Notes under the pieces: generated by a model
What the model saw: only the letters and a program-made list of their open reading frames with translations
Databases searched by the model: none
Told to the model about the DNA's origin: nothing
Program-made: the position numbers and the translations under genes
Shown: positions 22,382-29,015 of the stretch, piece by piece
Layout: every line of letters starts with the position of its first letter
How positions within the stretch are numbered: position 1 is the stretch's first letter
DNA from: Spirogloea muscicola
Taxonomy: Eukaryota > Streptophyta > Zygnematophyceae > Spirogloeales > Spirogloeaceae
Reading direction: 5' to 3'
DNA: 29,015 nucleotides
NCBI GenBank assembly: GCA_009602725.1
Contig: WELB01000237.1
Coordinates: forward strand, 41,037-70,051

Positions 22382-25300
22382 TCACAGGTTGACCCACTTG
22401 AATGGATCCAGGGCTTCGCCGTTCTTCCGTACTGCCAGGAAGCAACATATGCCATCTGGTTAACTGTGCCCGGGTCTTACACTTAAAGAGTTGGTGACAG
22501 CCTACATCGTGAGGTCGCCAGTCCCGCAAACAAAGAGCAGTCTGGCCTCGCATTCAATAGCACTTGAACAAAGTCACTAACACTTTGGTCCTCATGTATG
22601 CCTCACCCTCAAAATGCAGATGCGGCCCGGTTGCATGGCCAGTAGCGCCCACGGCAGCCACCTGCTGACCCTTGGACACATGCTGCAGGTTGCAGATAGA
22701 CGACCATCTGTATAAGTATAGCAGCGGCAATTGTGTCTATGGGAGCCACTTGCAACGAACAGACCTGCTCTGCCCAGGGTGCAAAGGGAATGAAGCGCAG
22801 GCAATAAGCTCACAGCATGTTGCAGCAATGAGTGCTATGGCTGCGAAAGACTTGAAGCTTTACGATACAGAGCCATGCAGCTCCGGTGTAGTGCAAGAAC
22901 GCTCTGTCCTGGCCCAGCTCCAAAAGTCCCACCCATAGAGCTATAATACTTGCAAGGAACAGCTCGCTACCTGTCCAACTCGAGCATGTATGGCGCAGCA
23001 GTGGCCGTAGCGCGTCACGAGTCCTCCATCGTGCTGGATTGCAACCAAGTACCCATACCTGGGACAATAAAGTAATTCCACAGGTTCGTAACAGAAGCAG
23101 CGTGTCACCTCCACAGAAAGGCTCTTGTTGACAGTGTCTCAGCAGCTTTTGGTACTGAGGTTATTGAGATACAGATGGACAATTCTGAGATTTGTGGATG
23201 CTACCCACACAATTTCCACCATAGCTGGCAGGCTTAATAAGAGATTCCTGGACAAGGCAGGATGAGAAGGCTGTTGTCTGATATATTCTCACCCGCCGCT
23301 CCAGCCAGCGAAAGTGACCATGCCCCTGTCCGAGGCCAGGATTGGCGTCCCGAAATCCGCGGCCAAATCAACGCCCTGCAAGGGCATGCATGGAGATTGT
23401 GACTCCCTGCCCTCATCGAGGTGACCCAAACAGTTCGAAGTCAACCAGGGTTTAACTATGTCAAAGGCCATATCACATTCCATGCTAGACGGAATGTCGC
23501 AGCACTTGGTCCTCCATGAAATTTGACCACACAGCTTGGCTTCAATATATATACCTCGTGAAATGCCCCCCATCGCCAACCAAAGGGGCTGCTCACAAAC
23601 CTGACAATTCGCAAATACGGACTACTTAAGCACAGGGAGCAGCTGGTCATGCGAGTACAGGAGCAGCGCAATTGCAATCACAAGATGCTCTCTCCAGGAA
23701 GAAGTCTCTAGCCCATCATGACCGATTCGACGGCAGGTCAGCGTGCCCACCCGTCAGTGACAGGTGAGTTGAAGCGCATCCAGCCGCCAATTCCAGGTTG
23801 GAAACCCTTTCTCCTATTCTTCCATCGGCCTGCAGTGCAACAGACAAAGTGCGGCATCCAGTCACGCAGTTGCACAGACGCCTCTAGCCATCCGCACTTA
23901 CATTAGTCCGTCCAATGGCAGTAGCTGTTCCAGTTTCTTGTCGGTATCTTACCCATATATTGCACACAACTGCTATTACTAGCCATACTGTAATCTAAAT
24001 CTCTGCTTATTCTGCTAAACATCTGCTGCTGTTTACTTAGCAGCTTGTGCTGCACAATGAAAGTATCCTCACCTTCAAGCGCCACGCCCTTGAGGCCGTC
24101 GGCTCCGGCCTTCCGCACCTTCTGAGGGACGATCTCTGGGCCGCCGATGCCCAGCCGCCCACCACTGCTCTTGGATGCCCCTGGGAGCTGCCTTGAGAAG
24201 AGCGGTCTGTGTGTGCGACGCAGGCCTGGGCGAAGCTCTTGCGGTGGCCTCCCGAGCGGGCCTGCCACGATGCATCAGCACGTCAACGTCTCAGACACAG
24301 ACTCCGCTCCTCACTTGACAGCGGCCAAAGTTATTTGCCTCTCTAGCAAGTGTACCGCTGTAATTTATAACGAAACAATAAACACAAATACCCCCCCATG
24401 GTTTCATCAACACAATCTGTGTCAGAATCTGAGTTGTACACAGATGCTGGGGCACTGTCACATTTGGTCCAGGCGGGACTGCGTTGGAAGGGGGATGGGT
24501 GGGCAGGGGGGCAGGATATAGTTCGTCATCAGAGTTTGGACAGCGGAGGCAGCCAATTGCACCTTCTGAGACGGCGAGCACGTCCCCTTCAAAGATGGAA
24601 TCGTCGCGCAGGTTGTTCAGCCGCTGCAGCTCGCGGATGCTCAGCCTGCGGAAGACATAAGATGGAGAGGGGTGCCATGACAATGGTGCAAGCAGTCAGT
24701 AGCATTTCAGAAATATGCATGCGGAAAGTCGTGACTCAACAGCTAACCAAAAATGGTGTGTGTTTCATGTATCAGAGCTTCATGATCAGCAGGAATGAGT
24801 TGCCAGATTGCATCAGGATAACACAACTTGAGGCCATGAACATAATAATGTTGTATTACGATCCAGTCTTAGAGGGCAGTCTACGCATGTTGAGCTGGAC
24901 AAGCCCAATCAAGCATTCGGCTGGTCTGCAGCGCCAGAACTCGTAGTCAATGACAAAGGTGCTCAGGTGACAATCCCTCACTTGTGCATGTAGGCTATGT
25001 CGGCGAGCGTGTCACCGAATGCCACTTTGACGGTCTTGAGCCGCGGCGCAGGCCACGTGCCCTTGCGCCTCTTGCGCAGCCCATCGCCTCCGGCTGGCCG
25101 AAACCAGGGGTTCTGCGACTGCGGCGCGCGGACGGGCTGCAGCGTCACGGCCACCACGGTGCCCTCCATGACGCTCGCTCGCTCCGCAACGCCCGCCTTG
25201 TGGACCTTGGGGCGCCGCGGCATCAGGTTCTTCTTGCGGAGGGACGCCGCGACCACCGACGTGCGCGGCCGGTTCGCCGCGGCAGCGGCCAAGGGAGAGG

Positions 25301-26398
25301 GCTTGGCTGCCGACGTCGACTCGCCCCGTCCAGCAGGCTGCTGCCGCCTCGTCGGCGAGGGGCTCCGGCCGCGCCAGGCATTGCCGCCCGAGGTCGAGGG
25401 CAGCCCCACGGGCGCCCTGCCGCGCAGCGGTGACCACTTGCGGCCGCCGCCGCCAGCGCTCGCTGGGATGACGAGCTCCTTCCCCACCTGGAGGACCTCC
25501 GAGATGCGCAGCTCCGGGTTCGCGTTCTTCAGTGACCTGCGTTACCGAGCAAGCCGCGTCACATAATCAGTGGTGCTCGCTGGTCGCAGTTGTCCATGAG
25601 CCCTCCGATTCGACGAAATCTGTTATTAATCTGTAATAATCCTGTTACAGATATATTACTAAATTGCTGTAAGTAATCGACTGCCGGTGCTCGTCAGCCA
25701 ACAGCTCGCTGCATTGTGCTTGTGGCGGCGTGGCCATGGCCAAGAGCGGCCGTTGCCGGCTGCTGGAGAGGGCGCTCAGGGGCTCACTCGATGTCGACCT
25801 TGTGCTGGCGGCCGATGTCAATCAGCCAGTCCCCGCGCCGGACGACATGCACCTTGCAGGACGGCGCTGCCATGACGCCGCCGTCGAAGGCGTCGCTGAG
25901 ACGGGAGGTCGGAGGCGGCGATCGGGACCGGCGGCGGGATGGCCCCGGGACGGCCACCTGGAGCAGCGGTGGTGGCCGCTGGAGGCGCTTATTTGGCGAC
26001 GCCGCCGCGTCGTCGCCCTGCCAGACGCAGCGACGGCGGCGCGGCGGCGAGGCGCGAGTGAGATCGTCGCCGCCAAGACCATCCTGCAAGCCGATGGCGA
26101 TGGCGTCGAGGCCCTCAGCCTGACCAGCGCCAGCCAGCAGTGCAGGCGCGCGAGGCGCCTCGCCTGCAGTGCAGCCTGGCGACCGGGCGCATGGCCGCCC
26201 ATGGCCGCCGCCGTGAGCTCGCGGCGGCCGCCGCTTCTCGCGGCGCAGATCGCGTCGCCGCCAGTCGTCGGCTGCGCAGCCAGGCGGAGCCAGAGACGCC
26301 GGCCGACGCCTGGCACGACGATGGCGAGGCCTCACCCTGTGAGCGCCGCGGAGGCTGAGCTCCTGCAGCCGCGCATCCAGCCAGCGCCAGGGGTCCAT

Positions 26399-26430
<32 letters not shown>

Positions 26431-26589
26431 TGGCAATGCGGCCGGTGCGGGGCTCGGTGTTGGCAACGGGCTCTGCTGCAGCTGGCAACTCACCACTGGC
26501 ACCTTTGCCGCGCCGAACGAGGCCGAGACTAGGCGCTGCCAATGCGGGCGCTCAGGCGCCTGTGGCGGCCACGTCGAGCTGACTCGCAT
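22382..26589 (-). CDS. LysM-LysM-peptidase M23 protein (murein-endopeptidase architecture), 11 exons, about 536 aa
   Basis: LysM modules bind N-acetylglucosamine polymers; M23 enzymes are zinc endopeptidases that cut peptidoglycan cross-links. Inferred exons: 26589-26336, 25895-25788, 25536-24982, 24645-24563, 24261-24073, 23829-23751, 23600-23555, 23375-23293, 23058-22971, 22682-22607, 22431-22382; all join in frame. LysM1 is about 99-147 (KVHVVRRGDWLIDIG, then LRISEVLQVGKELVIPAS) and LysM2 about 289-330 (VKVAFGDTLADIAYMHK, then LSIRELQRLNNL). The M23 domain spans about 415-536: FGWRWGAFHE-GVDLAADFGTP, LVTRYGH, GPHLHFEVRKNGEALDPF. By analogy with LytM, zinc ligands would be H437, D441 and H518, and catalytic histidines H485 and H516; all are present. 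The first 90 residues (Arg/Ser/Ala-rich with poly-Ala) could be a plastid transit peptide. The first exon is the least certain; an alternative start is M93 at 25873. Confidence 0.9.
25629..25652. repeat. 8-bp-stem inverted repeat in an intron of the LysM-M23 gene
   Basis: ATCTGTAA and TTACAGAT flank the 8-base loop taatcctg. They lie in a markedly AT-rich stretch of the intron that splits LysM1, within an otherwise GC-rich locus. It could be chance. Confidence 0.5.
26399..26430. repeat. (GCC)n microsatellite
   Basis: About ten GCC units in a row lie in the proposed first exon of the LysM-M23 gene, where they encode about 11 alanines on the minus strand. The same tract gives long apparent Pro, Ala and Gly frames on both strands, which makes frame-based gene calls in this stretch unreliable. 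A shorter (GCC) tract lies at 19141-19159. Confidence 0.85.
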
Positions 26590-26595
26590 TGCCAG

Positions 26596-27617
26596 CTCCG
26601 GGCGGCTGCGGCGGCCCGCAGGCGCAGGTGTTCGGCATCACGTTTCAGTTCGCCGAGACCGTCGCCATGGAGTGCAACATCCAAGTCTCCCAAGTCGGGC
26701 TGCCCAACTCCACGTACTGCGGAGGCTCAGGTACTCACACGCACAAATTGTGTTTAATAGTTCACGTATTTCATGACGCCGGATAGTTTACTCCCTGGCA
26801 ATACTTCATCAAGTGTGAAATGAGCAATTTTCTGGGCAGGTGCTGCCGGCTTCTCCATACTGTGGGCTGCGTGAGCTATCTGCTGCTGGGTTTGCTGCGG
26901 CCGCAGCACCACCGAGGCTGCTTGCTCGTGGCTGATGTGAACGGGCCGACGTCGCTGGTGCTCGGGGGCTGTGCAGGCAGCGGGGTCGTGCCGCCATCCC
27001 CGCCAGCGTCCAAGAAGCTGTCCCCGCCGCCGCTGTCGAAGAAGAGGCCGCCACCGCCGCCGTTGAAGAAGAGGCCGCCGTCGCCGGTGTCCTCCAACAA
27101 GTCGCAGACGCCGCCGCCGCTAAGGAGGTTGTCGCCCCCTCCTCCACGAAAGTTGCCGCCCCCGCCAAAATCGCCCCCTCCTCCGCGACTCAGGCCCCCA
27201 CCGCCGAGCATCAGGCCCCCTCCTCCGGTGAAGGCCAGCCCCCCTCCGCCGGCAAACCCAAGTCCCTTGCCGCCAGCGGCAAGTCCCCCTCCTCTGGCTG
27301 CCAGCCCACCGCCGCCCACACGTAGCCCCCCTCCGCCTGCGCTCCCGAGCCCCCCTCCGACGACGATCGTACAAAAGACCTCGCCTTCGCCTCCTCCCCG
27401 TGTGGTGTCGCGGCCACCTCCCAAGCTGGCGCCTGGCTTGCCACCGCCAACTAGTCCGGCAGCGACGCCCCGGCCTCCGCCCTCAGCCCCCCCACCGGCG
27501 CAGTCGCCCCCGCCGCCCACTCCGTCTGCCGAGAAGCCACGCAGCCGGAGCTCGCCCGTTGCGCTCGTCCTGGCTGCTGCCGTCGCCGGCCTCTCGCTCT
27601 TAATCATGCCGAGCTGA
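26596..27617 (+). CDS. Proline-rich hydroxyproline-glycoprotein-like wall protein (5' end unresolved)
   Basis: Two exons are visible. The first starts between 26596 and 26628 and ends at 26730; it encodes QVFGITFQFAETVAMECNIQ, VSQVGLPNSTYC and GGS. The second (26977-27617) joins in phase and encodes about 212 residues. Its N-terminal part is Lys/Arg-rich with PPP blocks (KKRPPPPPLKKRPPSP); then come repeated PPPP, SPPP and PSPLPP motifs typical of algal hydroxyproline-rich wall glycoproteins. It ends with SPVALVLAAAVAGLSLLIMP and a final Ser: a hydrophobic tail that fits a GPI-anchor signal or membrane anchor. The N-terminal domain is short and Cys-containing and I cannot name it; a pherophorin-type protein is possible. 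The start is unknown: ATG at 26668 is one option, an upstream exon another. It runs head to head with the LysM-M23 gene. Confidence 0.65.
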
Positions 27618-28600
27618 CGCCCACCCGGTTCAACACCAGCTGCCCTCTCACTCCCTTGTTGTATACGGCTGTAGTCTCAAAGAGCTAACTGCAGCAAGGC
27701 ACGGCCGCATCTTCACACCAACCCCCAGACACTCTCCCCGCCCCTCCTCTGGACAGAGCAAGACGTTTGGCGTCACCACCGCCTCCTGGCCTGCCAAGGA
27801 CTAGTTGGGCAGTCAATGGTGGCTGTCGCACTGAGGACATCAGCAACAAGTCACTGCTTTGATGGGAGCTCTCGATGCCAACTTTGTCCTGGTCAAGAAC
27901 ACTCTTCATGTTGCGATGAAGACACTTTTGCACGGCCTTAAGATTCATCAATTGACTGATTCAAGACCCGACCTTTCAAGACCCCACTTGGAATTGGAAC
28001 GTAGGCGTAATCAAGTGTATCCGAGGGACAGGCCAAGCTTCCCTTGCCCTAGTCGTTGATGATCGGTTTACCTCAGGATAGACGTACCAGGCTCACGCTA
28101 TGTGCCTATGCACCAGCTCCACTCTGCTGCTGCCTCTCTAGATGCACCTTTCTCTTTGCCGCCAGACTGGTGCACCTCGGCGGCAGAGCAGATTAAGTGG
28201 TGTTCAGCATAGATTGAGACTCTTCACTTATATGTGGTTCTGTTTATTGGTGGATCTCGTCTGGACCCCCTAAGGGCTAGCCTCTTAGCCACCACCCCTT
28301 GCTCGCTTGCGCCCACTCAATACATGCATTACATTGTTGTCTTGGCAATGCATCTGCTAAGTCTTTGCCTCGCACACCTGAGCAACTCGTGCACCAGCTA
28401 TTGTCATGCCACCGGAGAGCAGTCCCCTTGCAACAAGGTGATACCGCTGGGGCCAATTGCGAGCTACACCAGCAACCGCAATGGCTGCGGTACAAGGAAT
28501 TTTGTGACGAGGGCGATGGCTGTGTTGGTGTGGTGATATGGTTGGTGGGCAGCAGGCCCGAGCTCCATGGGCAAGGCCAGGGGCTGACCTCCCTTGACAG
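27618..28600. other. Mostly non-coding stretch downstream of the proline-rich gene
   Basis: I see no well-supported gene. One frame at 28299-28628 (+) has a somewhat protein-like segment (SLPRTPEQLVHQLLSCHRRA, then PQWLRYKEFCDEGDGC), but it lacks a clear start, splice support or a family match. The first few hundred bases are probably the 3' untranslated region of the proline-rich gene, although no TGTAA element is visible. Confidence 0.4.
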
Positions 28601-28618
28601 TCCGTCAGTCGTGCCGGT

Positions 28619-28712
28619 CGTCCCTTAGCTGCAGCCTCTGGCCCCAGCCAGGGGACCCGCTACCAGGAGACTACTTTCTCCGACCAGCGGCTGCTTAGTA
28701 GGGTTACTGAGT
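28619..28712 (+). pseudogene. Repeat-borne reading frame fragment, copy C (frameshifted)
   Basis: The frame encodes RPLAAASGPSQGTRYQETTF then SDQRLLSRVTE. It matches the end of copy A at 17.5 kb (RALAAASGSGQGTHFQ, SDLRLLSRGY). A one-base loss in the run before ttactga shifts the last codons, so the shared RGY-stop end is lost. It is a remnant of the same unidentified sequence. Confidence 0.5.
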
Positions 28713-29015
28713 CTATCGAACCTACTCGAATCCGTGTGTGACATTGCGTTTCCCCTGGCCCCTTCAAACTTTGTTATACATATTTTCTGGGCTGGCCTCT
28801 TCCAGCCACACCGCCCTCTCCTGGAAGCGTCTATCTTTGTTCATTCTCTTTTGGGCTGGCTTTTCCAGCCCCTATCCTCAATGGGCGAGCCCTTTCTTCT
28901 GGCGCTCTGGCGCTCTGGCCAGGGGACCCACTTCCAGGAGCCCAGCATCTCTGATCTGCGGCTGCTTAGCAGGGGTTACTGAGTGTCTCGTAGCAGCTTT
29001 GTTTCTGTTACTTAG
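28642..29015 (+). mobile_element. Interspersed repeat family: one full copy and a second cut off by the window end
   Basis: The first copy (28642-28905) keeps the block order of the 17.6-kb copy, but it carries about 75 extra bases that include a second, altered gggctggcctcttccagcc palindrome. The second copy starts again at 28917 with ggggacccacttccaggag, so the two are in tandem at about 275 bases. It continues through ggctgcttagcaggggttac to the window edge. The end of this copy encodes SGQGTHFQEPSISDLRLLSR and GY before a stop at 28980-28982. Confidence 0.65.

Noticed and set aside
22382-25895. Bacterial contamination as the source of the M23 domain
   Set aside because: The domain is broken by several short introns with canonical GT-AG ends and matching phases, and it sits among clearly eukaryotic genes.
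25784-26542. Unspliced 252-codon minus-strand frame leading into LysM1
   Set aside because: The frame is open, but between about 25896 and 26542 it is Gly/Arg-rich GC filler. A better model splices 26336 to 25895 with good GTGAGG and CTCAG signals and correct phase. It remains a fallback for the N-terminus.
26397-26582. Poly-proline plus-strand frame as the first exon of the wall-protein gene
   Set aside because: Its ten prolines come from the (GCC)n tract, no donor in the right phase joins it to the next exon, and it overlaps the likely first exon of the LysM-M23 gene.
25730-26776. 348-codon plus-strand open frame
   Set aside because: Its first part is antisense to the LysM1 exon, whose minus-strand reading is unmistakable. 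The rest is an Ala-rich frame produced by GCC repeats.
26876-27607. Gly-rich minus-strand frame of 243 codons
   Set aside because: It is the complement of the proline-rich coding exon. The plus-strand reading has correct splice phase, typical wall-protein repeats and a hydrophobic tail.
28299-28628. Plus-strand frame with a protein-like middle segment
   Set aside because: It has no clear start, no splice sites tying it to other exons and no recognisable family, and its end runs into the interspersed repeat.

Overview
The window is nuclear DNA of a eukaryote, most likely a green alga and plausibly a trebouxiophyte; I cannot name a genus. The case rests on intron-dense genes with GTGAG-type donors and CAG acceptors, a plant-type SABRE/KINKY POLLEN protein, a proline-rich hydroxyproline-glycoprotein-like wall protein, (GCC)n tracts, a TGTAA element just after one stop codon, and patches of very high GC next to moderate-GC stretches. 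It holds no operons, phage or CRISPR. Exon models were built by hand from reading frame, splice signals and remembered family conservation.

Layout. 1-1207 (+): 3' part of a plant-type gene of unknown function. 1208-2359: gene-poor gap between two convergent genes. 2360-16647 (-): one very large gene with 28 inferred exons, encoding an apparently intact SABRE/KIP/APT1 (FMP27/Hobbit/BLTP2) bridge-like lipid-transfer protein of about 2,931 residues. 16.65-17.1 kb: GC-rich 5' region with hairpins and a possible divergent first exon. 17.2-18.4 kb: a cluster of inverted interspersed repeats carrying fragments of one unidentified protein; related copies recur at 28.6-29.0 kb. 19.0-21.6 kb (+): an unrecognised Ser/Ala-rich multi-exon gene with a degenerate mitochondrial-type tRNA-Cys in one intron. 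22382-26589 (-): an 11-exon gene for a LysM-LysM-peptidase M23 protein with all expected metal-binding and catalytic residues. 26.6-27.6 kb (+): a proline-rich wall protein with a hydrophobic C-terminal tail. 27.6-29.0 kb: mostly non-coding, ending in the repeat family.

The genes do not form one pathway. The LysM-M23 protein (a peptidoglycan-hydrolase architecture) and the proline-rich protein are arranged head to head, and both could act on walls or extracellular matrix. The SABRE-like protein is expected at ER-plasma membrane contacts, where its relatives affect lipid supply and polarised growth. The most unusual content is the intron-rich M23 endopeptidase with intact active site in a nuclear genome, and the repeat family whose copies share a reading frame that diverged mainly at synonymous positions.
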